Of a stretch of 16,844 nt of DNA, positions 6,787 to 13,774 are shown in pieces. Made by a program: the position numbers and the translations under genes. Every line of letters starts with the position of its first letter. The first letter of the stretch is position 1. Origin of the DNA: CAKZML01 sp041571575. Lineage in GTDB: Bacteria > Pseudomonadota > Gammaproteobacteria > Steroidobacterales > BM003. Under the pieces are notes generated by a model. It was not told the origin of the DNA. It was given only the letters and a program-made list of their open reading frames with translations, and did no database searches. The stretch is taken from assembly GCA_041571575.1 (NCBI GenBank), contig JBFFTZ010000010.1, forward strand, positions 1 through 16,844, given 5' to 3'.

Positions 6787-7998
6787 ATGAGCGCATTGAC
6801 ACGTAAAAATATTTTGCTTGGCGTTACCGGCGGTATTGCTGCCTACAAGGCCCCGGACCTTGTTCGGAGGCTGCGTGAGCGAGGCGCCGAAGTACAGGTG
6901 GTCATGTCCCGGGGCGCGCAGCAGTTCATAACGCCCATGACCTTCCAGGCGGTCTCTGGAAGACCGGTGCGAACTGACCTGTGGGATGAGGCTGCAGAAG
7001 CCTCAATGGGGCATATCGAACTGGCGCGCTGGGCCGACCTGGTGCTGATTGCGCCGACCACGGCAGACACCCTGTCCAAACTGGCTGCCGGCCTGGCTGG
7101 CGACTTGCTAAGTACGGTCTGCCTGGCCACCGAGGCGCCCCTGGTGCTTGCCCCGGCCATGAACAAGCAAATGTGGGCCAATCCGGCGACTCAATCCAAC
7201 CTGGACATATTGCGTGCCCGGGGCGTGCAGATCCTGGGTCCCGGTGAGGGTGACCAGGCTTGTGGGGAAACCGGTGCCGGACGGATGCTCGAACCCCTGG
7301 AGATTGCCGAGGCAGTCGCGGCCCTGCTTGGCGCCGATGGCCCGCTAAGTGGTGTGTCATTGATGATTACCGCCGGTCCCACCCGGGAACCGGTGGACCC
7401 GGTGCGGTTCATCAGCAACCGAAGTTCGGGGAAAATGGGTTTTGCGCTGGCTGAGCAAGCCGCAGGTATGGGCGCCAGGGTCATGCTGATCAGCGGCCCG
7501 GTCAACCTTGTGACCCCGCCGGGGGTGCAGCGGATAGATGTAGAGACTGCCGGGCAAATGCACGAGGCGGTTCACAACAATATTGCCGGGGTGGATGTCT
7601 TTATCGGGGCCGCAGCGGTCTCGGACTATCGGGTGGCTGAACAGGCCGAGCACAAGATCAAGAAAACCGCCGAGCACCTGTCCCTGGAACTGGTCCGCAA
7701 CCCGGATATCCTGGCCTCCGTGTCCAGTCTCGATCCCGACAGCCGGCCGTACACCGTGGGCTTTGCAGCCGAGACCGAGAACCTTGAGAAGTATGCCCGG
7801 GACAAGCTTGCGGCCAAGTCCCTGGACCTGATCGCCGCCAACCTGGTGGGTGGGGGCAGGGCTTTCGACAAGGATACCAATGCGCTGGTGGCCTATTGGC
7901 CGGAGGGTGCCGAAGACCTGGGTAGTGGTTCAAAAATTGAACTGGCCCGGCTGCTGCTGAAGTTGATCGCCAGGCGTTTTCGAGCTGAGGATGCCTGA
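6787..7998 (+). CDS. coaBC: Bifunctional phosphopantothenoylcysteine decarboxylase / phosphopantothenate-cysteine ligase CoaBC
   Basis: Makes 4'-phosphopantetheine for CoA in two steps: CoaB couples cysteine to 4'-phosphopantothenate using CTP, and the flavoprotein CoaC decarboxylates the product. The N-terminal CoaC domain (about 1-185) has the FMN-binding LGVTGGIAAYK, the catalytic His76 in MGHIELARWAD, PAMN (123-126) and the active-site Cys159 in GDQACGETGAGRM. The CoaB domain (about 190-403) has TAGPTREPVDPVRFISNRSS, AAAVSDYR (275-282), Lys290 in HKIKK, and the closing NLVGGG. The length of 403 is normal. The frame runs 118 codons further upstream, but those lie over radC on the other strand; MSALTRKNILLGVTGG and the GGAGAG before it fix the start. 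No terminator separates it from dut, 36 bases downstream. Confidence 0.97.
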   Translation: MSALTRKNILLGVTGGIAAYKAPDLVRRLRERGAEVQVVMSRGAQQFITPMTFQAVSGRPVRTDLWDEAAEASMGHIELARWADLVLIAPTTADTLSKLAAGLAGDLLSTVCLATEAPLVLAPAMNKQMWANPATQSNLDILRARGVQILGPGEGDQACGETGAGRMLEPLEIAEAVAALLGADGPLSGVSLMITAGPTREPVDPVRFISNRSSGKMGFALAEQAAGMGARVMLISGPVNLVTPPGVQRIDVETAGQMHEAVHNNIAGVDVFIGAAAVSDYRVAEQAEHKIKKTAEHLSLELVRNPDILASVSSLDPDSRPYTVGFAAETENLEKYARDKLAAKSLDLIAANLVGGGRAFDKDTNALVAYWPEGAEDLGSGSKIELARLLLKLIARRFRAEDA

Positions 7999-8034
7999 GC
8001 TGACGTTATGACTACTCTAAGGATCTGATTTGCC

Positions 8035-8490
8035 ATGCAAAGTATTCAGCTAAAAATTCTTGATCCGCGCCTGGGTGCGGAGTTTCCGGTACCCGATTAC
8101 GCCACCAGCGGCTCTGCGGGAATGGATTTGCGGGCCTGCCTGGACAAGACCCTGGTCCTTGAACCGGGCCAGACTGAGCTGATACCGACAGGCATGGCGA
8201 TTCACATTGATGATCCGGGTCTGGCTGCGGTGTTGTTGCCCCGTTCAGGCCTGGGACACAAGCATGGCATCGTGCTGGGAAATCTCACCGGACTTATCGA
8301 TTCGGATTACCAGGGCCAGGTGTTTGTTTCATGCTGGAACCGCAGTAGCCATCCTTTCACCATCGAGCCGGGTGACAGGATTGCCCAGATGGTGATCCTG
8401 CCGGTGGTACAGGCCCGTTTCGAGGTCGTTGATGAGTTCTCAGACAGCAAGCGCGGTACCGGCGGCTTTGGCTCGACCGGTCAGCAGTAA
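8035..8490 (+). CDS. dut: dUTP diphosphatase
   Basis: Trimeric dUTPase that hydrolyses dUTP to dUMP and pyrophosphate, keeping uracil out of DNA and feeding dTMP synthesis. All five family motifs are present in 151 residues: AGMDL (28-32), PRSGLG (69-74), GLIDSDYQG (86-94), GDRIAQ (113-118) and RGTGGFGSTG (140-149), the last being the flexible P-loop-like arm. An AAGGA lies 11 bases before the ATG. It follows coaBC, as in many gammaproteobacteria, and converges with the DUF4124 gene, the stop codons being ten bases apart. In Pseudomonas and Marinobacter algC and argB follow dut; here they do not. Confidence 0.97.
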   Translation: MQSIQLKILDPRLGAEFPVPDYATSGSAGMDLRACLDKTLVLEPGQTELIPTGMAIHIDDPGLAAVLLPRSGLGHKHGIVLGNLTGLIDSDYQGQVFVSCWNRSSHPFTIEPGDRIAQMVILPVVQARFEVVDEFSDSKRGTGGFGSTGQQ

Positions 8491-8500
8491 AGGCGGCTGG

Positions 8501-9130
8501 CTAGTATTTGGACTTCAGTTCCTGGAAACGCTTGATATCCCGGTTGAAACTGGCAACCAGCTCTTCTCGCTGCTGGGTGCGCCGATTCAGCATGTCCCGG
8601 TATTTTTCCACGTTGGCCGCGGTTTCCATCAGCTCGGTGGTCAGGTTGTCGGGAACCGGGCGCTTGTCTGACAGCGGATCGTAGGGGTAGTTGTACCGCT
8701 GGGCTTCAATCTCCAGCGCCGCCATGCGCTCTTCCAGGCTCTTCAGATAATTCGCGGCGATCAGGTCCTGTTGCTTGAGATCTGCCAGGCGGGCTTCGCG
8801 CAAGCGCTCAATGTCAGATACCTGCTCATAGGACTTGAGCAGTTGTTGGTCGTAGGCGTCGAGTTCCTCGCGAATGCGCTCCTGCTCGGCACGGGCCGCG
8901 ATTTGCTCCTTGCTGAGTTCTCCCTCTTCCACGCCGATTCGCACGCCGCCTTCATTAAAGCGTTCGTGCCTATCCTTGGCGTACTCGGGAGGAATATGGT
9001 CGCCGTAATGGATCACGCCGTTTTCGTCCACCCACTTGTATAGCTCCGCGTGCGCCGGAGCGCCCAGGAGCAGGATGGCCAGGATACTGGCGTTGACTAG
9101 ATTATTTTTCACCGGTCTTTTATAGCACAT
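8501..9130 (-). CDS. Secreted DUF4124-domain protein with coiled coil
   Basis: 209 residues. A Sec-type signal peptide (residues 1-28, ending GAPAHA) leads into a DUF4124 motif, LYKWVDENGVIHYGDHIPPE (30-49), a short beta unit typical of envelope proteins. The rest, about 70-205, is charged and rich in Glu, Gln, Arg and Leu and looks like coiled coil, so the mature protein is probably an elongated periplasmic factor. Its function is unknown. The start is uncertain: the ATG at 9130 lacks a Shine-Dalgarno, and a GTG at 9112 would give a shorter, equally plausible signal peptide (MKNNLVNASIL...). It follows pyrE on the same strand after 87 bases with no clear terminator between. It occupies the dut-pyrE interval that often holds algC-argB in related genera. 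Confidence 0.8.
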   Translation of the reverse strand: MCYKRPVKNNLVNASILAILLLGAPAHAELYKWVDENGVIHYGDHIPPEYAKDRHERFNEGGVRIGVEEGELSKEQIAARAEQERIREELDAYDQQLLKSYEQVSDIERLREARLADLKQQDLIAANYLKSLEERMAALEIEAQRYNYPYDPLSDKRPVPDNLTTELMETAANVEKYRDMLNRRTQQREELVASFNRDIKRFQELKSKY

Positions 9131-9148
9131 GAATCAGAGGGGGTTCTC

Positions 9149-9163
9149 TTGGAAAATCTCCAA
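9149..9163. repeat. Short inverted repeat in the pyrE-DUF4124 gap
   Basis: TTGGA (9149-9153) and TCCAA (9159-9163) form a perfect 5-bp inverted repeat with a 5-base centre, 19 bases before the DUF4124 start. It could be a small operator or a chance palindrome. No T run follows on the minus strand, so it is not a terminator. Confidence 0.25.
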
Positions 9164-9217
9164 ACTGTGTCCCAGTTCAAACAATGCCGGCGGTTGTCAT
9201 AAGCCACGCTGCCTGAA

Positions 9218-9859
9218 CTAGATTCCGTAACTTGCCCGATATGCGCTGACCGCTTCCAGGTCCTGCGCTCGGGATGGGTCCTGTTCCAGGTAGCCCACCA
9301 GGTCGCTCAGGCCCACTATGCGAGTAACCGAGAGTCCCAGGTCCGCTTCTGCTTCCTGCACAGCCGACAGTTCGCCCTGGCCCCGTTCCTGGCGGTCCAG
9401 CGCGATGGCCACGCCGGCGGCAATCGCCCCATTCTCACGAATGATCTCCACTGACTCGCGAATCGCCGTTCCTGCGGTGATCACGTCATCGACGATGAGC
9501 ACCCGGCCTTTCAGGGGCGCACCCACCAGGTTTCCACCTTCGCCGTGGGCCTTGGCTTCCTTGCGATTATAGGCATAGCCAACATTGACGCCATGGTCAC
9601 GATACAAGGCTGCCGCAGTCAGTGCGGCAAGTGAAATACCCTTGTATGCGGGACCGAAAAGCATATCGAATTCTTGCCCGGAGTCGACGATAGCCTGTGC
9701 GTAGTATCGGCCAAGGCCATCCAGCGCCTGTCCGTTGCAAAACAGGCCGGCGTTGAAGAAATAGGGGCTTTTTCTGCCTGACTTAAGCGTGAACTCGCCG
9801 AAGCGCAGTACGCCCAATTCCAGTGCCAGGTCCAGAAATTCTCTCTTGTATGCTTGCAT
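9218..9859 (-). CDS. pyrE: Orotate phosphoribosyltransferase PyrE
   Basis: Joins orotate and PRPP to give OMP, the fifth step of de novo pyrimidine synthesis. The 213-residue protein shows the type I PRTase layout: FNAG (35-38), the flexible catalytic loop RKEAKAHGEGG (99-109) and the PRPP-binding LIVDDVITAGTA (121-132). A strong GGAGG with a 7-base spacer precedes the ATG. A -10-like GATAAT lies about 20 bases upstream, leaving only a short leader, so I see no room for a pyrE attenuator of the enterobacterial kind, which needs rph upstream. It is divergent from the exonuclease III gene, the place crc holds relative to pyrE in Pseudomonas. Confidence 0.97.
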   Translation of the reverse strand: MQAYKREFLDLALELGVLRFGEFTLKSGRKSPYFFNAGLFCNGQALDGLGRYYAQAIVDSGQEFDMLFGPAYKGISLAALTAAALYRDHGVNVGYAYNRKEAKAHGEGGNLVGAPLKGRVLIVDDVITAGTAIRESVEIIRENGAIAAGVAIALDRQERGQGELSAVQEAEADLGLSVTRIVGLSDLVGYLEQDPSRAQDLEAVSAYRASYGI

Positions 9860-9879
9860 GATGGATCCTCCAGGCGGGC

Positions 9880-9908
9880 ATTATCCATTAATCCCGGGTT
9901 GGGCAGAA
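9880..9908 (-). promoter_or_regulatory. Possible pyrE promoter
   Basis: Minus strand: -10 GATAAT (9885-9880), five of six consensus bases, with TTCTGC (9908-9903) 17 bases upstream as a poor -35. Transcription would begin around 9873, leaving a leader of roughly 13 bases that includes the GGAGG. Confidence 0.4.
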
Positions 9909-9985
9909 CCGCTATTTTTTCTGACCTCTCTCGGAGCCGGCCGGAAAACGCGGTAGGATACCGGGCTTTTGAGAGTGGGCCGTCC

Positions 9986-10762
9986 ATGCGAGTAATTACC
10001 GCCAATGTAAATGGCATTCGCGCTGCAGAGCGTAAGGGGTTTTTTGACTGGCTTGCGGCGCAAGACGCGGACGTGGTCTGCATCCAGGAGACCAAGGCCC
10101 AGGAATTTCAACTGGAGGCGGATGCCTTCAGGCCCGATGGCTATCACTGTTATTACCTGGACGCCGAAAAGAAGGGCTACAGCGGTGTGGCGATATTCAG
10201 TCGCGTGAAGCCCAGCAAGGTATTACGGGGCCTGGGCTGGGATGAGTTTGATCGCGAGGCCCGCTATCTGGAAGCCCAGTTTCCGGGCTTGAGCGTCGTG
10301 TCCCTGTACCTGCCCTCGGGATCCTCCGGTGAATTGCGCCAGGAGGCCAAGTACCGGTTCCTCGATCAATTCCTGCCCCATCTGCAGGCGCTTCGCCGCA
10401 AGCGGCGGGAGTACATCATTTGCGGTGACTGGAACATCGCCCACAAGGAAATTGACCTGAAGAACTGGAAGGGCAATCGCAAGAACAGCGGTTTCCTGCC
10501 CGAGGAGCGCGCCTGGTTGGATACCCTGTTTGATGAGGTGGGCTATGTGGATGCATTCCGCCAGGTGAACCAGGAAGCGGGTCAATACACCTGGTGGTCC
10601 AACCGGGGCCAGGCCCGGGCCAAGAACGTGGGGTGGCGCATCGATTACCAGATTGTCACCCCCGGCCTGGCGGACAGGGTGCTCTCGGCCAGCGTCTTTA
10701 AGGACGAGTGGTTTTCTGACCACGCCCCGCTGATCATGGATTACGAGGGTGAACTGGGCTGA
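9986..10762 (+). CDS. xthA: Exodeoxyribonuclease III family nuclease at the crc locus
   Basis: Class II AP endonuclease/3'-5' exonuclease of the exonuclease III family, 258 residues. The catalytic set is intact: Asn7 in ANVNGIRA, Glu35 in QETK, Tyr109 in SLYLP, Asp148 and Asn150 in GDWN, Asp220 in WRIDY, and the terminal SDHAP (244-248) with Asp245 and His246. Its role would be repair of abasic sites and blocked 3' ends, complementing MutM. Divergent from pyrE, it sits where Pseudomonas has crc, a family member that has lost these residues and acts with Hfq in catabolite repression. The ATG at 9986 matches the family N-terminus; the frame is open for 44 codons more, but that part runs over the pyrE promoter. 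Its 3' end overlaps the end of the AmpG-like gene by 22 bases on opposite strands. Confidence 0.93.
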   Translation: MRVITANVNGIRAAERKGFFDWLAAQDADVVCIQETKAQEFQLEADAFRPDGYHCYYLDAEKKGYSGVAIFSRVKPSKVLRGLGWDEFDREARYLEAQFPGLSVVSLYLPSGSSGELRQEAKYRFLDQFLPHLQALRRKRREYIICGDWNIAHKEIDLKNWKGNRKNSGFLPEERAWLDTLFDEVGYVDAFRQVNQEAGQYTWWSNRGQARAKNVGWRIDYQIVTPGLADRVLSASVFKDEWFSDHAPLIMDYEGELG

Positions 10763-12036
10763 GGAGCTTCCTTCACCTCTTGTTTGCCGTTCCAGGGTGC
10801 TACCCAGAACAGGAGTAGGAGGCCCGGTATCGCCACCACGGTGCAAATCAGGAAGAACTGGTAATAACCCACGGCTTCCACGATAAAGCCTGTGCTGGCA
10901 TTGGCCAGGGTCCGGGGGACCGCGGTCAGGCTGGTCAGCAAGGCAAACTGGGTGGCGGTAAATCGGATATTGGTCTGCTTGGCCATGTACGCGGTCAGGG
11001 CCACGGTGCCCAGGCCCACGCCGATGTATTCAAAACCCACCACGCCAAATAACAGGTAGATGTTCTGGCCCACCCGGGCCAGGGCGGCAAACCCCAGGAT
11101 CGACACCACCTGAATTATGCCGAAGATCCACAAGGCCCGGTTGATGGACAGCCGGAGCATGGCCAGTCCGCCCAGAGCCGCCCCGGCGATGGATCCCCCC
11201 AGTCCGGCGAATTTTGCCACCGTTCCGATCTCGGTGCGGCTGAATCCCAGGTCCAGGTAAAACGGGGTGGACAAGGCCGTGGCCATGTTGTCGCCAAGTT
11301 TATACAGCAGCATGAAGCCCAGCACCGCCAGTGCGCTGCGAACGCCGTCGCGTTGAAAGAATTCATGGAAAGGCTCGATGACGGCGTCCCTGAGGCTGGT
11401 CGGCGCCAGGGCCCTGGAGCCGGTCTCTGCAACCATGGCAGTCGTGGCGATGCCTACCACCATGAAGCCGGCGACGATCCAGTACACGGCCGACCAGGGC
11501 ATGAAGTCTGACAGTATTAGCGCCAGTGATCCTGGAACCAGGGAGGAAAGCCGGTAGGCGTTGATGAACAGCGAGTTGCCGGTACCCAGTTCGTCATCCG
11601 CCAGCAGTTCCCTGCGGTAGGCATCCAGCACGATGTCCTGGGTGGCGCTGAACAGGGCCACGGCGAACACCAGGTACATGGCGGCCTGAAGATTGGTGCC
11701 CGGGTTCACGGTCCCGAGCATCCCGATGCTGCCGAGCAACAGTACCTGGCTCAGCAGCGTCCAGCCCCGACGGCGCCCCAGGAACGGCAGCTGGTAGCGA
11801 TCCAGCAAAGGCGCCCAGAGAAACTTCCAGGTGTAAGGCAGCATGACCAGGTTAAACAGACCGATGGTTGCCAGGTCGATGCCTTCGCTGCGTAGCCATG
11901 CCGGTACCAGCTGGATGAGCACATAAAGAGGCATGCCCGAGGCAAGGCCCTGGAAGATGCATGTGATCATCCGGCGGTTCAGCAGGATTTCCTGCCAGGG
12001 CCGTTGCCCGGATGTGGCTGGGGTGTCGTCCTGCAT
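10741..12036 (-). CDS. ampG: AmpG-like MFS permease (muropeptide transporter family)
   Basis: Inner-membrane major facilitator of about 431 residues with about 12 hydrophobic segments. The family imports GlcNAc-anhydroMurNAc peptides for cell-wall recycling. Family marks include the N-terminal FQGLASGMPLYVLIQLVPAW, the cytoplasmic loop between helices 2 and 3 with LDRYQLPFLGRRRGW, and the SATQDIVLDAYRRELL segment, highly typical of AmpG. I start at the ATG at 12036, not the ATG at 12102, because it overlaps the stop of the preceding gene as TAATG, which points to translational coupling. AAGGGAG lies about 13 bases upstream. The 3' end overlaps the exonuclease gene by 22 bases. Substrate is inferred from the family; other AmpG-like MFS proteins could carry different cargo. 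Confidence 0.88.
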   Translation of the reverse strand: MQDDTPATSGQRPWQEILLNRRMITCIFQGLASGMPLYVLIQLVPAWLRSEGIDLATIGLFNLVMLPYTWKFLWAPLLDRYQLPFLGRRRGWTLLSQVLLLGSIGMLGTVNPGTNLQAAMYLVFAVALFSATQDIVLDAYRRELLADDELGTGNSLFINAYRLSSLVPGSLALILSDFMPWSAVYWIVAGFMVVGIATTAMVAETGSRALAPTSLRDAVIEPFHEFFQRDGVRSALAVLGFMLLYKLGDNMATALSTPFYLDLGFSRTEIGTVAKFAGLGGSIAGAALGGLAMLRLSINRALWIFGIIQVVSILGFAALARVGQNIYLLFGVVGFEYIGVGLGTVALTAYMAKQTNIRFTATQFALLTSLTAVPRTLANASTGFIVEAVGYYQFFLICTVVAIPGLLLLFWVAPWNGKQEVKEAPQPSSPS

Positions 12037-12443
12037 TAGTGAATCGATACTCCCTTGGCCGGTTTGTTTGAAGAAGCTTCGGTCGAGGCGTGGTGCAGGC
12101 ACATTCGCCAGCCGTCAGATTGCAGAAGATAGACGTTGGTGGACAGCACCGGAATTGCAGGCCTGTGTGAAAGGTTCCGGAAATGCTCGCGGACCACGTG
12201 AACAACATGGTCCTTCCGTGCCTGGCGGTATAGCACTTCAACCCTGAGCTCTGCGGCTCCCTGGGTGTTAAGAATGTGTTGCCAGCTCTTGAAAATGGAC
12301 TCGGGCTCTTGAAGCAGGGCGCCACCGGGGTGAATGCAGGTGATGTCCTGTGGCGCCCAAACGGCCTTCATGGCGTTAAAATCGGCGGCAGCGAAGGCGC
12401 GGTAGAATGCCTGTTCGGCTTCTTGTGCTGTGGCAAATGCCAT
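12036..12443 (-). CDS. NTF2/SnoaL-like protein
   Basis: 135-residue soluble protein with the cone-shaped alpha+beta barrel pattern of the NTF2/SnoaL superfamily: an N-terminal helix pair (AEQAFYRAFAAADFNAMKAV), then CIHPGGALLQEPESIFKSW, in which HPGG is a recurring mark of this proteobacterial group, and C-terminal strands with STNVYLLQSDGWRMCLHH. No catalytic function can be assigned. AGGAG with a 6-base spacer supports the ATG at 12443. Its TAA overlaps the ATG of the AmpG-like gene by one base, so the two probably form an operon. It is divergent from the Rieske gene, 54 bases away. Confidence 0.85.
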   Translation of the reverse strand: MAFATAQEAEQAFYRAFAAADFNAMKAVWAPQDITCIHPGGALLQEPESIFKSWQHILNTQGAAELRVEVLYRQARKDHVVHVVREHFRNLSHRPAIPVLSTNVYLLQSDGWRMCLHHASTEASSNKPAKGVSIH

Positions 12444-12497
12444 GGCGTTCTCCTGGCTTTCGGGGGCTACCGGTTTTCAGTGCGTGCTTGAGCAACG

Positions 12498-12842
12498 ATG
12501 AGTAGTGTAACCATTTGTGTGGGGAATCTCGCGGATTTACCGGATCCGGGGTGCCGGGAATTCAGCTGGGGAGACTCAGTGGTGCCTCACCGAGGTTTTG
12601 TTGTGCGGCGTGGAAGTGATCTCGTGGCCTACCTGAATCTTTGTCCTCACGGCCGTCGTCCCCTGAATTGGCACCCGGAAAAGTTTCTCGACCAGGCTAA
12701 CCAGGTGATCCTGTGCACCGGCCACGGGGCGGAGTTTGAGCTTGCTACGGGAGAATGTTTGCGGGGTCCCTGCCACGGCCAGTCGCTGACGGCCCTGCCC
12801 GTGACAGTGATCGAAGGGATGATTTACGTCGACGCAGCCTAG
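12498..12842 (+). CDS. Small Rieske [2Fe-2S] protein
   Basis: 114-residue, single-domain Rieske ferredoxin. The cluster ligands are clear: C-P-H (Cys49, His51) and C-T-G-H (Cys73, His76), followed by the family's GPCHGQSLTALPV. Two further cysteines (87 and 92) are not standard ligands. No signal peptide or membrane anchor is present, so it is cytoplasmic and resembles the small subunits or ferredoxins of nitrite reductases and ring-hydroxylating oxygenases, yet no such partner is encoded in the window. The start region, MSSVTICVGNLADLPDPG, fits the family; the ribosome site is weak. A perfect hairpin follows the stop. Confidence 0.88.
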   Translation: MSSVTICVGNLADLPDPGCREFSWGDSVVPHRGFVVRRGSDLVAYLNLCPHGRRPLNWHPEKFLDQANQVILCTGHGAEFELATGECLRGPCHGQSLTALPVTVIEGMIYVDAA

Positions 12843-12846
12843 ATAC

Positions 12847-12867
12847 TGGCGCGCAGTTGGCGCGCCA
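12847..12867. terminator. GC-rich hairpin between the Rieske gene and the acidic-protein gene
   Basis: A perfect 8-bp stem, TGGCGCGC (12847-12854) and GCGCGCCA (12860-12867), with loop AGTTG, begins four bases after the Rieske stop. No T run follows on either strand, so it is not a classical intrinsic terminator. Its place between two convergent genes suggests it ends or protects transcripts. Confidence 0.45.
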
Positions 12868-12893
12868 CGTGGGTGCCAGGAAGTTGTGCCTCG

Positions 12894-13187
12894 CTATTCA
12901 GTTCGGTCAATGAACTCCAGCGGGTCCGACCAATCGGTAGAAAGAGGTCCGTCATCATCATGACTGAAATCTTCTTTGCCCACGTCTACTGATCCGGACC
13001 AGTCTTCCGGCGCTGACGCCTTTTTTATCCACATTTCCTTCCAGTCGTCCGGATCCAGCTCTTCCAGGGTGCCGTCGAAATGTTGTATCTCGATGCCCCC
13101 GTCTACTGGGTCCAGTGCCACGACCTCGAAAAGGGCGCCGTCCGGCATGCTGTACCACTGACCAATTACCGGGTAATTGACGGTCAT
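12894..13187 (-). CDS. Small conserved acidic protein (possibly DUF6763)
   Basis: 97 residues, strongly acidic, cytoplasmic. The N-terminal MTVNYPVIGQWYSMPDGALF is followed by FEVVALDPVDGGIEIQHFDG and LEELDPDDWKEMW, a compact beta-rich module that I recall from gammaproteobacterial hypothetical proteins and tentatively equate with DUF6763. The tail (about 60-97) is rich in Asp, Ser and Trp and likely flexible. No catalytic motif is visible and the function is unknown. AAGGA with a 9-base spacer supports the ATG at 13187. It converges on the Rieske gene; upstream lies the long AT-richer non-coding stretch. Confidence 0.75.
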   Translation of the reverse strand: MTVNYPVIGQWYSMPDGALFEVVALDPVDGGIEIQHFDGTLEELDPDDWKEMWIKKASAPEDWSGSVDVGKEDFSHDDDGPLSTDWSDPLEFIDRTE

Positions 13188-13594
13188 GGTTACCTGTCCT
13201 TAGTTCCTAATAATTTCAATTTTTCAAAAGCCGCAAATCCTTTTGGCGACCTTCCAGATCCATTTAGAACCCAAATTTCGATTGCTGCAAGTTTATGGGG
13301 GCGAGGTGGGTTTGTGCTTGGCCAAGCTACTGAAATTTCATGCCCGGGTTTGATTTCATGGCCTGTATTGCACACCGGGTCGCGCAGCGGGCGAGGTGGT
13401 GCTGGGTAATCCAATCAGTCCCAGGCTCCCGGTTATAGAGAGAGTCTTCCTGGTGTGTTTTGGAATTAGACTTGCTCACATTTGATCAGCTCAATTGCTC
13501 GTGTGGCCCCCCTGTTGTGACACTTTGGTTCGATTACCGGAAACTCGCGAAATAACGTCAAAAAAACCAGGTTCAAAACATGGGGAAACACTAT

Positions 13595-13611
13595 GTATTA
13601 CGTTCTAATAC
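13595..13611. promoter_or_regulatory. Candidate operator: inverted repeat GTATTA-N5-TAATAC
   Basis: Perfect 6-bp arms, GTATTA (13595-13600) and TAATAC (13606-13611), around CGTTC, 164 bases before the decahaem start. The 17-base length and AT-rich arms suit a dimeric transcription factor. I do not recognise the family. Confidence 0.35.
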
Positions 13612-13696
13612 CTATTTTCTTTGGCAAGCTTTTCTGTCACTAATAACCGGGTGATCTTAGAGGTTTTTTTTCGACCAATTCTACATGGACGATCAC

Positions 13697-13722
13697 AAGA
13701 AACGGAGCTTCTAAGAAACGGA
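13697..13722 (+). repeat. Tandem direct repeat AAGAAACGGA
   Basis: Two identical 10-base copies at 13697-13706 and 13713-13722, start-to-start distance 16 bases. They lie 50-80 bases before the decahaem start, where an activator or leader-RNA element could act. Confidence 0.35.
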
Positions 13723-13774
13723 TTTAATCACATTAATCTGGGGAAACGCTTAGCACGCCCCCCGGGGGATAATC

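Larger units (their letters stand above)
13581..13750 (+). repeat. Direct repeat TGGGGAAACRCT, two copies
   Basis: TGGGGAAACACT at 13581-13592 and TGGGGAAACGCT at 13739-13750 match in 11 of 12 bases, 158 bases apart. The second lies 24 bases before the cytochrome start codon. They could be paired protein-binding sites; no known regulator is assigned. Confidence 0.4.
13188..13774. other. 587-base AT-richer intergenic region upstream of the decahaem gene
   Basis: No convincing gene. The 13561-13620 line is about 32% GC against about 65% in ggt. A TTG-started frame on the minus strand (13414-13190, 74 codons) has no recognised relative. Two GGGCGAGGTGG copies occur at 13300 and 13389. The half nearer the cytochrome holds an inverted repeat, two pairs of direct repeats and an eight-T run after 13663, listed separately or below. 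I found no -35/-10 pair that I trust: TTGGCA at 13621 has only a 14-base gap to TAATAA. The size suggests a regulated promoter, remnants of an insertion, or both. Confidence 0.5.

Noticed and set aside
9117..9125. TGCTATAAA (minus strand) as an extended -10 for the DUF4124 gene
   Set aside because: It lies inside the first codons if the ATG at 9130 is used, and with the GTG at 9112 it would leave no leader. No -35 is seen.
10741..10762. 22-base overlap of xthA and ampG as a possible frameshift or misassembly
   Set aside because: Both C-termini look natural and convergent overlaps of this size are common.
13190..13414. 74-codon minus-strand frame upstream of the acidic-protein gene
   Set aside because: TTG start, no Shine-Dalgarno that I can see, no recognisable motif, and composition unlike the neighbours. 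It could be a gene remnant but I cannot support that.
13482..13494. FNR-like box TTGAT-N3-CTCAA upstream of the cytochrome
   Set aside because: FNR sites need a 4-base centre (TTGAT-N4-ATCAA). This one has three and a mismatch, and it lies almost 300 bases from the start codon.
13621..13646. TTGGCA...TAATAA as a sigma70 or sigma54 promoter
   Set aside because: The gap between hexamers is 14 bases, too short for sigma70. There is no GC at the -12 position for sigma54.
13645..13670. AACC...GGTT followed by eight Ts as a terminator
   Set aside because: Only four base pairs with a long loop; too weak to call.
13759..13768. CCCCCGGGGG palindrome over the decahaem ribosome site
   Set aside because: With no loop bases it cannot form a useful hairpin; probably a chance G/C run.
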